Positions 7,997-17,084 of a stretch of 64,000 nt of DNA are shown here, piece by piece; positions within the stretch are counted from its first letter, which is position 1; each line of letters begins with the position of its first letter. The position numbers and the translations under genes were made by a program. The stretch is taken from NCBI GenBank assembly GCA_017556805.1, contig JAFYMC010000028.1, positions 124,001-188,000 on the forward strand, read 5' to 3'. The DNA is from Lachnospiraceae bacterium (GTDB lineage: Bacteria; Bacillota; Clostridia; Lachnospirales; Lachnospiraceae). Below the pieces are notes generated by a model that ran no database searches, was not told the DNA's origin, and saw only the letters and a program-made list of their open reading frames with translations.

Positions 7997-8980
7997 TCAT
8001 AAAACAAGTTGATATGCCCTCCGGGGACTACCGTTTTCCAGATAAATAATCCCGCAGTACTCAAACCCGTACTTAGTCACCAGATGCTGCATGGTTTTAT
8101 TATCTTCGTGGGTATCAATTCGAAGGTTCACAATGCTTTTCTCTGCCATTTTTTCTTTACAAAACTCTAAAACATTTTTGAAAACACCACTCTTTGAACC
8201 GTCACTTGCAATCCGGTGAATGACACCGTACGGCTCCTCGTTGAGCCAGGCCCCTTCAATGCAATGATAGGTCGGGTCATCTTCCGGGGATAGCATAAAC
8301 ACTCCGCAAATTCTGTTATTATCCTCACATACATACAGCCGGGACCGTTCAATATCCTGCTGCAGATACACCTCCGGCGGATACCCCACCGCCCACTGGT
8401 TCGGATTACCGGAGTTGTTCATATAGGCTTTTGCCACGTTGTAAATCTTTCTGATTTCGAGTAAATCCCCGGTAGTTGCGTTTCTGATTTGCATAATTTC
8501 TTTTCGATAATATAACACCAGCTCGTCATCCTCTGTTTCCGACATCACAAATCGGTCATAGCCCCAGTGCAGATAAATACTTAAGTTTCTCGTTTCCTTT
8601 GCCTCTACTCCGATGGTAAGTGCCTTTACATTCTGCTTTCTTACCGCTTCTTCCACGCATCTCATCAGCTTTGAACTATGTCCTTGTCCTTCATATTCCT
8701 TTGCAATTCGAAGCGCATTGATATTGGCAACATTCTTACCGTCAGCAAGCGCCAAACGCCCTCTGACCGCATTACACTCCGGTGACAGAATGAGCGTACA
8801 CTCTCCCACCGGTTCCTCGTCACATACCACCACATAGGTCTGAGCCATACCTGTCCGGTTATAGCGGATATACTCTTCTTTCCAATGTACCCAACGCACA
8901 TCCTCCGGATTTTCTGCAATGTTTTTGTTCCAGATAAATTCTAAATCCTGCGGTGTCGCAAGGCGATATGTAACTGTCAT
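7997..8980 (-). CDS. Double-GNAT acetyltransferase
   Basis: A 327-residue protein made of two GNAT (Gcn5-related N-acetyltransferase) domains. The N-terminal domain (about 1-165) has the acetyl-CoA loop EGQGHSSKLM (the Q/RxxGxG/A class). The second domain (about 165-327) begins with the typical MQIRNATTGDLLEIRKIY and ends with a GFEYCGIIYL strand; its acetyl-CoA loop is SDGSKSGVF, which is less canonical. I chose the ATG at 8980, preceded by AAGGGA 8 nt away, because the longer reading runs into the upstream gene. Substrates are unknown. It is the last gene of a minus-strand cluster. Confidence 0.8.
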   Translation of the reverse strand: MTVTYRLATPQDLEFIWNKNIAENPEDVRWVHWKEEYIRYNRTGMAQTYVVVCDEEPVGECTLILSPECNAVRGRLALADGKNVANINALRIAKEYEGQGHSSKLMRCVEEAVRKQNVKALTIGVEAKETRNLSIYLHWGYDRFVMSETEDDELVLYYRKEIMQIRNATTGDLLEIRKIYNVAKAYMNNSGNPNQWAVGYPPEVYLQQDIERSRLYVCEDNNRICGVFMLSPEDDPTYHCIEGAWLNEEPYGVIHRIASDGSKSGVFKNVLEFCKEKMAEKSIVNLRIDTHEDNKTMQHLVTKYGFEYCGIIYLENGSPRRAYQLVL

Positions 8981-9000
8981 GGTGTCATTCCCTTCTGTCC

Positions 9001-10125
9001 TTACCGCTCTTTCCATGCTCTCATAAGACCTTCCAAAATCCACGTCTCCCGCTCCACCATCGCCTTGTCCCACTCGGTACAATGGCAATTCCGGTTGATA
9101 CGGATGGCCTCCTCCGGTGTCACAAACTCCAAAGTAAAGCCTTCCTCTGCCTCGTAATCGTCCAGCTGCTGCTCGGCCGACTCTTCCGAAACCTCACAGG
9201 TGTAATAAAAATTTTCCTGTTCGAAGATGGTATTTTCAAGATAATCGCTTTTCTGCAAACGAAGCACAAAACCGTATTCCTTAATACTTTCCGGCTTTAC
9301 GACAAGTCCTGTTTCTTCCTTTACTTCGCGAATCAGCGTCGCCGCATGCGCTTCGTCACCTTCGATGCCGCCTCCCGGAAACTTGTAATAATCATACTTT
9401 AAACTATGTACCATGGCAAGTTTATCGCCTTTGCGGATAATCCCTCGTACCGACGGCCTGGCGGAACGTAGCCAATCTTCCTCGTAATCCAACATATCCA
9501 CGCAAAACAAAGGACGCATGGTCGGATGCTTTTTTATCGTCGCATCCAACGTTTCCCTCACTACCTTCTTGTAATCACGGGCACCTTCTGCAATTCTTTG
9601 CTCCACATAAGCAAGTACTTCGTTACAGTATTGCTCCGTCCGTGCAACGTCCTTACAATACTCCTTCACAACGGCCTTACATTCCTTAAGTGCTCCTTTA
9701 TATTGCTTCTTTGACAGTTCCCCCGACTCATACGCCGCGTCCAGCTCGTCCCTGTCATCGATTCCCACATCTCCCTGGGGCGTAAAAATCACATCCAGGT
9801 ATTTATCCACATACACAGCAATGCCGTCTCTGTCATACTCCACCCCATCCAGCATATCCACATACCAAAGAGAAACCCGGCCGTTCGGCAGATATTTTAC
9901 CGTCACCATATGCTCCCTACCGTCCGGAATCATCTGAAGCCAGCGCATCCCTTCCCCGCATACCTGTACCTTTCCTGCCTTTGCACATTCCCAGTACTGA
10001 GGCTCTCCGGAGGTCATACAAATCAATGCCGCCAAGCCTTTAAAATGCTCTGTTTCCACACGCATCTGATAATACGGGAAGTACTGGAAGCCCCATGCAT
10101 CTCTGTCTAAACGTTTTCTTTTCAT
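9001..10125 (-). CDS. DUF402-Nudix fusion protein
   Basis: A 374-residue two-domain protein. The N-terminal part (about 55-200) matches DUF402 (PF04167, the FomD-like/SA1684 nucleotidase fold), with WYVDMLDG, a DKYLDVIF strand and the DDRDELDAAYESGELS helix. The C-terminal part is a Nudix hydrolase with the box GGGIEGDEAHAATLIREVKE at about 250-270, fitting GX5EX7REUXEEXGU. Both domains act on nucleoside phosphates in other proteins, so a nucleotide-cleaning role is plausible. The ATG at 10125 has AAGGAG upstream. It lies 16 nt after a second Nudix gene. Confidence 0.8.
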   Translation of the reverse strand: MKRKRLDRDAWGFQYFPYYQMRVETEHFKGLAALICMTSGEPQYWECAKAGKVQVCGEGMRWLQMIPDGREHMVTVKYLPNGRVSLWYVDMLDGVEYDRDGIAVYVDKYLDVIFTPQGDVGIDDRDELDAAYESGELSKKQYKGALKECKAVVKEYCKDVARTEQYCNEVLAYVEQRIAEGARDYKKVVRETLDATIKKHPTMRPLFCVDMLDYEEDWLRSARPSVRGIIRKGDKLAMVHSLKYDYYKFPGGGIEGDEAHAATLIREVKEETGLVVKPESIKEYGFVLRLQKSDYLENTIFEQENFYYTCEVSEESAEQQLDDYEAEEGFTLEFVTPEEAIRINRNCHCTEWDKAMVERETWILEGLMRAWKER

Positions 10126-10141
10126 GATCCTTCTCCTTGCC

Positions 10142-10618
10142 TTATACTATCTCCTCCGGTTCCTTCGGTATCTCTCCCCGCGACAGCCTCTCTATTATTT
10201 CTAAAATATCTTCGGAGAAAAACGTCTCCTCCGACAGCCTAATTTCTTCTACAGACCACCATTTTCCGGCAGTCATTCTCCTATTTTCACTTTCTGTCCA
10301 ACCGGTGTAAGAAAATTCTGCTTTGTCTAATCGAACCAAATAGAACCGTTCCTCACTTCGTACCTTTTCTCCGTTCTTTAACTCATACAACGGCGTTCTG
10401 TAAAAAACAAACGGTGCCGGTTCCGTAAGCTTCATTCCAAGCTCCTCAAACAACTCTCTTTTCAGTGCTTCTTCAAACGATTCTCCCTCATCCAATCCAC
10501 CGCCCGGCGTAATCCATATGGATTCCTTTTCCGCAAAAAAATCAAAGGTATAGCGGAATAAGAAAATTTGATTCTGCTTATTCAAAACGATTGCTCTGCT
10601 GGATTTTCTTATTTGCAT
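10142..10618 (-). CDS. Nudix hydrolase
   Basis: A 158-residue single-domain Nudix hydrolase. The catalytic box GGGLDEGESFEEALKRELFE (about 39-58, then ELG) fits the family pattern, so it should cleave a nucleoside diphosphate linked to another group. The substrate cannot be told from sequence. It sits between a cyclase-family gene and the DUF402-Nudix fusion, all reading the same way with short gaps, so they are probably one transcript. Confidence 0.85.
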   Translation of the reverse strand: MQIRKSSRAIVLNKQNQIFLFRYTFDFFAEKESIWITPGGGLDEGESFEEALKRELFEELGMKLTEPAPFVFYRTPLYELKNGEKVRSEERFYLVRLDKAEFSYTGWTESENRRMTAGKWWSVEEIRLSEETFFSEDILEIIERLSRGEIPKEPEEIV

Positions 10619-10637
10619 ATCTTTTCCCTGCCTTCTG

Positions 10638-11225
10638 TTACTTCTCCATCAAATACGCCCTACACGGGGCCCCGTCAAATCCAGCAAAATTAAGAGGTGC
10701 CGCACTAAGGAAATACTTGCCCTCGGAAACGTCGGAAAGCACCAAACCTTCCAAAAGCACAATCTCCTTTGCCAATAATACCAGATGTACCGCCATGGGT
10801 GCGTCTTCCGGTCCGACCGTCTGGCTTTCGTTTCCGATAAGCTTCACTCCCGCTTCCGCAAAAACTTTCGCCGCCTCGAGGGTCACTGTTGCCTTTCCCC
10901 CAATTAAAATCTTCTCATCTGCTCCGACATTCTTTGCCTTCTCCAAAATCTCACGGGCATTCTCCGCAGTTACATCTCCTTCATGACGTGCCACATAGCA
11001 ATCCCCTACAAAAGCTTCCAACGGCATCTTGTCCACCGTTTTCCCTTCGTTAATAAAGTGGAACGGCGCATCAATGTGGGTCCCGTTATGGGCACACATG
11101 GAAAGCATGGAGAGGTTATACAGTTCCCCGTCCTCCATACTTTTTACAAGCTCTGCTTTCGGGCTGTCATCCCCCGGAAATACCTTACAGGAGAGGACCT
11201 CCTGCGAAATGTCGATAATTCTCAT
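10638..11225 (-). CDS. Cyclase family protein (kynurenine formamidase-like)
   Basis: A 195-residue member of the cyclase family (PF04199), metal-dependent amidohydrolases that include kynurenine formamidase KynB. The family metal site HNGTHIDAPFHF is present at about 47-58. The start has AGGAG 8 nt upstream. No tryptophan-degradation genes are nearby, so the physiological substrate is open. It lies 23 nt after the HD-domain gene. Confidence 0.85.
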   Translation of the reverse strand: MRIIDISQEVLSCKVFPGDDSPKAELVKSMEDGELYNLSMLSMCAHNGTHIDAPFHFINEGKTVDKMPLEAFVGDCYVARHEGDVTAENAREILEKAKNVGADEKILIGGKATVTLEAAKVFAEAGVKLIGNESQTVGPEDAPMAVHLVLLAKEIVLLEGLVLSDVSEGKYFLSAAPLNFAGFDGAPCRAYLMEK

Positions 11226-11248
11226 ACCGCTATCTCCTTACCGTTATT

Positions 11249-13141
11249 TTATTGCACGCTTTTTTGTACGGTAACCAAACGCACAAATGTATTGTAATAT
11301 ACTTCTCTTCGTCCGTCCTTCAAAAGATATTCGATATCTTTCAAAGTATCCTCATCTTTCAAAAGATCTACAATATACGGTGTATATCTCGTTCCGCTCT
11401 GTTCTATCAATTCATCAAACACATCCGAAAACGACTTTCCGGTATTGTAACTACGACCGACCGTATCCGTTGCTGCATCAAGACAATCCGCACAAGCCAC
11501 CAAATCAATCAGCAGTTTTACATCCGATTCTTCCGTGTTATAGTTCGGATATCCTGCCTGATTGTTGTACCACTTGTGATGTCCCCTTGCAATATCCGCA
11601 TAAGGACGTGTCGAACTGTAATTGGACATAATCTGTGCCCCCACATCCGGATGGGTTTTAATGATATCAAATTCATCATCCGTCAGATTACGACCGTAAA
11701 TGAAAATCGTGTCCATAATCAAGAACTTACCGATATCATGACACAACGCCCCTCGAAAAATATACTCTTCCAGTTCAAAACGATGTGCTGATACTTCCTC
11801 TACATTTTTATGTCCAAACATCCCCACAAAGGCCTCCGGATGCAACAGAATCAAATGTCTGCAAAAGCACTTGGCAATTCGTCCGACCATAATTGTATGT
11901 ACATAAGTCGGCGGGTGCAAGGCCGCAATTCCGTTGAGACATGCATCCATAAACGTCATTTGTCCCGGCAGCTCTATAAAATTTCGCATAAATGCTACAA
12001 AGTATTCCAGCAAATAACTGAAAGAGCCTGTATTTTGCATGCAGAACACATAATTCGTAATGTCGTTATAGATTCCCGACAATAAATCGATATCCTTTTC
12101 CCCAATCTTTTCCACATCAATCTGTAAAAGATACTCCAACGGAACCAGAATATTTTGAAAAATATCCCCGATGCTGTATCCGTCCGAATCTCGTCTCTTA
12201 TACAGATGTATCAGTTCCTCTTTGTAGTCATCCAACGACAGCTCTCCGGCATAATATCCGCTTCGACAAATGCACAATAGAATCTCCGACTCCGAAATCC
12301 TCTTTCTGACTTTCTCCGATTCTTCCCAGTGTTTTTTTAACTCCTTGCAATGTTCCCATACTTCCCGACATTCTTCTTTGGTAAGCTTTTTCTCATTGGC
12401 AAACTCCGTCATGATTCCGAAATATTCCAACGTACGAACACGATGATATTCCCAGTCGTATTCCGAAACCTGCTCTCTGTAAAACGGGTCATCTTCCAAG
12501 CTCAATGCATTACGCAAAATAGTGAGCTCGCGTTCCTTCGTAGCTTCGTCATGCAAGCCTTCAAACAACGCACACATATATCTGGAATTTACCAATACGA
12601 TTTCCTTTGTTTCATCATCCGGCAACTGTGCAAAGCGTTCCTTATCCAAAAAGGTCAGCAACTCATTTGCCGCATCCATCGCTTTTTTGCGTGCTTTCTC
12701 ACAATTTTTCGCATAGGGCAACATACGTTTTTGCATATTTAACAGCGTATAATACGCCGACACCTGCGCATCCAGTTGTTCCACCATATATCGTATATCC
12801 TGCTTCTGCGCCGCATCCGCATACAAACGGTCGGTAATTTGTGTTACCACTGCCATATCCAGATTCTCCATATTGTATGCATCGATTAATGCATTTTGAA
12901 GTTCCAACAATTCCTCAATCGTTTCTTCTTCTAACAAATCCCCCGTATTCGAAAGATAAGGATTAATTTCCTCTTTCAATAAATGCCGGTTCGAAAGCGC
13001 AAGAGACCGTATTTCCGTAAAATTCTCCGTTAATATCTCATAATAATTTGATGCTTTCATTCGATTGTGCACACGCGGTGAAGAAAGTGTACGTATACGC
13101 GCTGTCTGCTCTACATATTTTTTCCAATTCATGTGCTGCAT
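11249..13141 (-). CDS. HD-GYP-like domain protein
   Basis: A 630-residue protein with a helical N-terminal half of unknown fold and a C-terminal HD-GYP-like domain. Visible elements are CHDIGKF (about 465), HPDVGAQIM, and HHKWYNNQAGYPN (about 521), which stands where HD-GYP phosphodiesterases have HHExxDGxGYP. The GYP is retained but the Glu and Asp-Gly of the signature are not, so cyclic-di-GMP hydrolysis is uncertain. No membrane segment is evident. The ATG at 13141 follows GAGGGG by 8 nt. The gene comes directly after rlmD. Confidence 0.8.
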   Translation of the reverse strand: MQHMNWKKYVEQTARIRTLSSPRVHNRMKASNYYEILTENFTEIRSLALSNRHLLKEEINPYLSNTGDLLEEETIEELLELQNALIDAYNMENLDMAVVTQITDRLYADAAQKQDIRYMVEQLDAQVSAYYTLLNMQKRMLPYAKNCEKARKKAMDAANELLTFLDKERFAQLPDDETKEIVLVNSRYMCALFEGLHDEATKERELTILRNALSLEDDPFYREQVSEYDWEYHRVRTLEYFGIMTEFANEKKLTKEECREVWEHCKELKKHWEESEKVRKRISESEILLCICRSGYYAGELSLDDYKEELIHLYKRRDSDGYSIGDIFQNILVPLEYLLQIDVEKIGEKDIDLLSGIYNDITNYVFCMQNTGSFSYLLEYFVAFMRNFIELPGQMTFMDACLNGIAALHPPTYVHTIMVGRIAKCFCRHLILLHPEAFVGMFGHKNVEEVSAHRFELEEYIFRGALCHDIGKFLIMDTIFIYGRNLTDDEFDIIKTHPDVGAQIMSNYSSTRPYADIARGHHKWYNNQAGYPNYNTEESDVKLLIDLVACADCLDAATDTVGRSYNTGKSFSDVFDELIEQSGTRYTPYIVDLLKDEDTLKDIEYLLKDGRREVYYNTFVRLVTVQKSVQ

Positions 13142-13169
13142 AATATTATCCCCTCATTCTGTTGTATGT

Positions 13170-14609
13170 TTATCCCCTCGTTAAGAGTACACAGGTCTCC
13201 GTATGCGCCGTCATCGGGAATTCATCCACCGGACACACCTTTACCACATGATAGCCTCTTTCCTGAAGCGTTACTAAGTCTCTCTGAAGACTGGTCGGCT
13301 TACAGGAAATATACACCAAATGTTCTACTCCATAGTTAATAATCTTATCCAATGCTTTCGGATTGATACCGTCCCGCGGTGGGTCCAGAATAATCATATC
13401 CGGACGTTCCTCGATGGTGTCTAACATCTTCAACACATCGCCGGCAATAAATTCACAGTTGCTAAGTCCGTTGCCCGCAGCATTTTCCTTTGCCGCCTCA
13501 ACCGCCTCTTCGATGATTTCCACACCAATGACCTTACGGGCTACGGAAGCTACCATCTGAGCGATGGTACCGGTCCCGCTGTACAAATCATACACCAGCT
13601 TGCCGTCCACTTCACCGATAAACTCACGGGCGGTACTGTACAGTACCTCTGCACCGAGAGAATTGGTCTGGAAGAAGGAAAACGGGGTGATGCGGAACTT
13701 GAGTCCCAAAAGTTCCTCGTAGAAGTGGTCTTTTCCGTATAAAACGGTGGTCTCTTCGCTGGTTACCACATCCGCAAGGCTGTTGTTTCTACAGTGAATA
13801 ATGCCGGCAAATTTTCCTTCTAACGGAAGAGCTAACAAGCGGTCACAAAGATTCTTTAAGAACGCCTCTTCGTCAAATGCAGGCTTGTCAGCTTGTTCTC
13901 CCCCGACATACGTTTCTGTATCGGAGCTTGTCACAAGGTTCACCAAAATCTCGCCGGTCTTTAGCCCACGACGCACCACCAAATGTCTGAAATAACCCTT
14001 ATGGGTAATCTTATGAAAATGGGCAAGTCCGGTCTCCTTTGCACAGGCCAGCACTTCCCGTAAAATCAAATTGTAATCCTCGTGTACAATCTGACAGGCA
14101 TCCGTCGTCAGCACATCATAAAAGCTACCCTTTTTATGCAGTCCCAAGGAAAGGGGACCGTCCTTATACTCGTTCCCGAAAGAAAACTCCATCTTGTTGC
14201 GGTAATGAAGCGGTTGCGGACTTCTGCGAATCGGCATAAACTCGTAAGGCTCGGTAATCACCGCGTCCATCAGGCGCCGAATCTGCTCCTCCTTTAAGGC
14301 AAGCTGCGCCTCGTAAGGAAGACTCTGATACGCACAGCCTCCGCAGCTACCGAACAGGCCACAAGGAGCCTCTACCTCCTGTGGTGCCGGAGTAATCACC
14401 TCTAAAAGACGTCCTTCTCCCTTCTGACTGCTTACATGAAGCTTCGTCAAACGGAACTTCACCTTCTGCCCTTCAATCACACCCTTTATGGTCACGCGAA
14501 TGTCTGCATCCGCGGCATTCTCCTCACAATCCGGAATCACACGCACAAAGCCCTTATTCGGAAAATCCACCCGCTCTACAATACCGATATAATCCATACC
14601 TTTTTTCAT
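13170..14609 (-). CDS. rlmD: 23S rRNA (uracil-C5)-methyltransferase, RlmD/TrmA family
   Basis: S-adenosylmethionine-dependent RNA methyltransferase of 479 residues. It has an N-terminal TRAM domain (MDYIGIVERVDFPNKGFVRV), a four-Cys iron-sulfur motif with CGLFGSCGGCAYQ, a methylase fold (YDLYSGTGTIAQM) and the catalytic SCKPTSLQRDL near the C terminus. I start it at 14609 because GAGGA lies 8 nt upstream and the promoter places the transcription start at about 14652, downstream of the more distal ATG at 14660. Whether it modifies U1939, U747 or tRNA cannot be decided here. Confidence 0.88.
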   Translation of the reverse strand: MKKGMDYIGIVERVDFPNKGFVRVIPDCEENAADADIRVTIKGVIEGQKVKFRLTKLHVSSQKGEGRLLEVITPAPQEVEAPCGLFGSCGGCAYQSLPYEAQLALKEEQIRRLMDAVITEPYEFMPIRRSPQPLHYRNKMEFSFGNEYKDGPLSLGLHKKGSFYDVLTTDACQIVHEDYNLILREVLACAKETGLAHFHKITHKGYFRHLVVRRGLKTGEILVNLVTSSDTETYVGGEQADKPAFDEEAFLKNLCDRLLALPLEGKFAGIIHCRNNSLADVVTSEETTVLYGKDHFYEELLGLKFRITPFSFFQTNSLGAEVLYSTAREFIGEVDGKLVYDLYSGTGTIAQMVASVARKVIGVEIIEEAVEAAKENAAGNGLSNCEFIAGDVLKMLDTIEERPDMIILDPPRDGINPKALDKIINYGVEHLVYISCKPTSLQRDLVTLQERGYHVVKVCPVDEFPMTAHTETCVLLTRG

Positions 14610-14658
14610 TTCATCTATCCTCACTGTTTCATTTTTATCGATTATTTCTCTATGTTTC

Positions 14659-14686
14659 ATTCTATCATATAGACAAAAATAGTCAA
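14659..14686 (-). promoter_or_regulatory. Promoter of rlmD
   Basis: TTGACT (14686-14681) and TAGAAT (14664-14659) with a 16-nt spacer on the minus strand. The -35 box is part of the upstream terminator stem. Its position decides the rlmD start codon. Confidence 0.6.
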
Positions 14687-14720
14687 GTTTGTAACGTGTA
14701 TTCTACAAACTTGACTATTT
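14677..14720 (-). terminator. Long perfect hairpin terminator after the GNAT gene
   Basis: Two perfect 17-bp arms (14677-14693 and 14704-14720) flank a 10-nt loop, followed on the minus strand by a TTTTTGT tract. It ends 37 nt past the stop of the GNAT gene. The arm also contains the -35 box of rlmD. Confidence 0.7.
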
Positions 14721-14757
14721 GATCTTACCATCCGCTTCTTATGGAAAACAGCCTTCT

Positions 14758-15282
14758 CTATTCAAACACTCTCCGAAATGTTTTCGATTGAAACTTAGCA
14801 CTTTTGTCAAACTTCTCAAAAGAAGAGTCTCTGTCGTATACCATCCCCAGCTTTTCCATCACACGCTGACTCTTATAATTCTCCACCGCGAACTGTGCTT
14901 CCAGCACCCGAATTTTACGAGTCTTTTGTATCTCATCCATAATGGCCTGCATTGCCTCTACCACGTATCCGTTTCCCCACATATCCTTTCGGATATTGTA
15001 GCCCATATTCCAAATATCGTCCTCCGGGTGATATACAAGCCCGCCGCTTCCGATGAGCTCTCCGGTTTCCTTTAACACAATACCAAGGTCATAATCATCC
15101 GGGTCATCGGCGTTCTCTTCTCTCTCCCGAAGCCACTCTACTCCGTCCTCTTCCGACCGGTACTGCGGATAAATCATATACCGGGCCACATCCGGGTCAC
15201 CGGCCCATGCAAACACTGCCTTTTCATCGCCCGGCCTGAGATTTCTTATGATCAATCTTTCGGTTTCTATTGTTACTCGCAT
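14758..15282 (-). CDS. GNAT acetyltransferase, RimJ/RimL type
   Basis: A 174-residue GNAT protein of the RimJ/RimL-like group. Features are the N-terminal MRVTIETERLIIRNLRPGD, the NMGYNIRKDMWGNGY loop for acetyl-CoA, and the C-terminal KSQRVMEKLGM typical of acetyltransferase_3 members. The ATG at 15282 is preceded by GGAGGT at 6 nt. It follows the ABC-exporter reading frames by 11 nt, so it could be read from the exporter promoter. The substrate (protein N terminus or small molecule) is unknown. Confidence 0.82.
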   Translation of the reverse strand: MRVTIETERLIIRNLRPGDEKAVFAWAGDPDVARYMIYPQYRSEEDGVEWLREREENADDPDDYDLGIVLKETGELIGSGGLVYHPEDDIWNMGYNIRKDMWGNGYVVEAMQAIMDEIQKTRKIRVLEAQFAVENYKSQRVMEKLGMVYDRDSSFEKFDKSAKFQSKTFRRVFE

Positions 15283-15293
15283 GATGGCACCTC

Positions 15294-16370
15294 CTACGCC
15301 GTGTACTTTCCCGCCTGGGCATACCACATCTCGGCATACTGCCCGTTCTTCGCTAACAGTTCCTCGTGGGTACCTTCTTCGATAATCCGTCCCTTCTCAA
15401 GCATCAGAATACGATCCGCATCTCTGGTGGTGGACAAACGGTGGGAAATATAAAATACGGTCTTGCCTTCCGCTGCATCGTGCATCGCCTTGTTTAAATT
15501 ATACTCCGCAATCGGGTCCAGCGCCGAAGACGGTTCATCCATAATCAGGATATCTGCCTGCCGGTAAAAGGCTCTGGCTATGGCCACCTTCTGGCTTTCA
15601 CCACCGGAAAGGTTCACGCCCTTCTCATCAAACTCCGTGGTAAGTCCCGTGGAAAGACCGTTCGGCAACGTCTCGATTCGATCTCCGAATCCACTCTTAT
15701 TCAATGCCTCTGTCACAGCCGCCTCTTCTGCTTTTCCGTCTCCTACATCCTCCAGCACCACATTTTCAAGCAATGTTGCACCGTACATCTTAAAGTCCTG
15801 GAATACGACGCCCACTCGGTTTCTGTAGCCGGACAATTCATATTCCTTAATGTCCTTTCCGTGATAGGACATCGTACCGGCACTCGGGTCATACAAACGC
15901 ATCAAAAGCTTGATTAACGTGGTCTTGCCGGCACCGTTATAGCCTACGATTGCCACGCGCTCACCGGGCTCTACCTTCAGACTGATGTCATGTAAAATCT
16001 CCTCGGACTCCTCCGTATAACGGAAGGATACGTTTTTCAGTTCCAATGCTCCCGTTCCAGCCGGCACCTCATCTCCCACACCCTGCTTCATTTCCGGTTC
16101 ATAAGCAAGGAAGGTTCTGATTTTTTCTATGTACAGGCTGTTTTCGTTGGCAGCCGGTGCGATTTCCGCAATACCGCGCATTCCCCGGCGCAAACGTCCG
16201 GTCTGATTAAACAATACCACCGCATTGCTGTAGTCGATGGTATGGAATACCGCAGCCTGGAAAATCAAATAGGCCACATACAAACCGTCCGTAATAAAGT
16301 CGCCTGCACAATAATACCGCGCAAAGGACAGGCCGATTCTCTTTTTCGCCACTGCTTTTTGCTCTGCCAC
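15294..16370 (-). CDS. ABC exporter half, C-terminal fragment with ATPase domain
   Basis: A 358-residue open frame holding the last membrane helices and the complete nucleotide-binding domain of a type I ABC exporter. Walker A is GYNGAGKTTLIKLL, the signature LSGGESQKVAIARA and Walker B ILIMDEPSSALDP. It begins at an internal GTG that has no ribosome-binding site, directly after the in-frame TAG that ends the preceding frame. It is therefore probably the untranslated 3' part of a broken gene rather than a separate protein. Its NBD is otherwise intact. Confidence 0.65.
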   Translation of the reverse strand: MAEQKAVAKKRIGLSFARYYCAGDFITDGLYVAYLIFQAAVFHTIDYSNAVVLFNQTGRLRRGMRGIAEIAPAANENSLYIEKIRTFLAYEPEMKQGVGDEVPAGTGALELKNVSFRYTEESEEILHDISLKVEPGERVAIVGYNGAGKTTLIKLLMRLYDPSAGTMSYHGKDIKEYELSGYRNRVGVVFQDFKMYGATLLENVVLEDVGDGKAEEAAVTEALNKSGFGDRIETLPNGLSTGLTTEFDEKGVNLSGGESQKVAIARAFYRQADILIMDEPSSALDPIAEYNLNKAMHDAAEGKTVFYISHRLSTTRDADRILMLEKGRIIEEGTHEELLAKNGQYAEMWYAQAGKYTA

Positions 16371-16400
16371 AATGGCATCGTTGGCTTCTTCAAACTCTTC

Positions 16401-17084
16401 CTACAAAATCTTAGCTACATCCTTATTGAGACGCAGCTCCTTGGCATAGTCGTTTAAGTAAAACACGCGACCGGCATAGTTTCTTTTACGTTCCAAAGGA
16501 TTTACCTTCATGCGCACATCGTAATTCAGCTTATTTAACTTCTTCGCCAGGAAGAAGGATGCCACAAAGGATACCGATACAAACAAAATTCCGATGGAAT
16601 CCGTCAAGATAAAAAACACACCGGTACTGATTAAAATGGTAATACTTTGTACCGTATTATTTAGGAACGTCAGGAAACGATCGATGGAAGCCTCCGACTC
16701 CGACACTGCCAGCACAAACTCGTTGTAATACTTCGGATTGTCGTAGCAGGACAAATCCAGTTCCGCTGCCTTTTCGTACATCTGCTCCTTTAACGCCTTA
16801 TAAAGCTTCGGCTTTGCCCGATACACCATAGCATGCTGATAATATCCGTCCGGAATCGTCACCAACATCATGAGCAGCAAAAATCCTCCCACAACTAAAA
16901 GTGCCTTCCAAAACGGTTCTCCGTACTCCGCACACTTTAATACGTACTGGATACAAAGGGTATGTTCGATAAAAATCATAATCTGCAACCGGAATCCGTC
17001 ATACAAATGGTACAACATAAAGCCCGGTGCCGTTTTAAAACAAAGTTTCCACATAAACCAGAGATTACTGCATACTTTTTTCAT
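16401..17084 (-). CDS. ABC exporter half, N-terminal membrane fragment
   Basis: A 227-residue frame with the start codon and the first four or so transmembrane helices of a type I ABC exporter, ending at a TAG inside the coupling-helix region. It has no ATPase domain. Its ATG at 17084 overlaps the stop codon of the intact partner by one base, which suggests translational coupling. If only this piece is made, it cannot function as a transporter half. Confidence 0.65.
   Translation of the reverse strand: MKKVCSNLWFMWKLCFKTAPGFMLYHLYDGFRLQIMIFIEHTLCIQYVLKCAEYGEPFWKALLVVGGFLLLMMLVTIPDGYYQHAMVYRAKPKLYKALKEQMYEKAAELDLSCYDNPKYYNEFVLAVSESEASIDRFLTFLNNTVQSITILISTGVFFILTDSIGILFVSVSFVASFFLAKKLNKLNYDVRMKVNPLERKRNYAGRVFYLNDYAKELRLNKDVAKIL

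Larger units (their letters stand above)
15294..17084 (-). pseudogene. ABC exporter subunit split by an in-frame amber codon
   Basis: One continuous frame of 597 codons interrupted only by a TAG at 16400-16402, between ...DVAKIL and EEFEEAND.... Both flanking pieces align in order with the intact partner (618 residues) with no frame change and little length difference in the linking region. A single nonsense substitution, a sequencing error or stop readthrough would explain this. The upstream ATG overlaps the partner stop as TAATG. Confidence 0.75.

Noticed and set aside
11249-13141. Active cyclic-di-GMP phosphodiesterase
   Set aside because: The HHExxDGxGYP motif is altered to HHKWYNNQAGYP, so activity cannot be claimed; only the fold is annotated.
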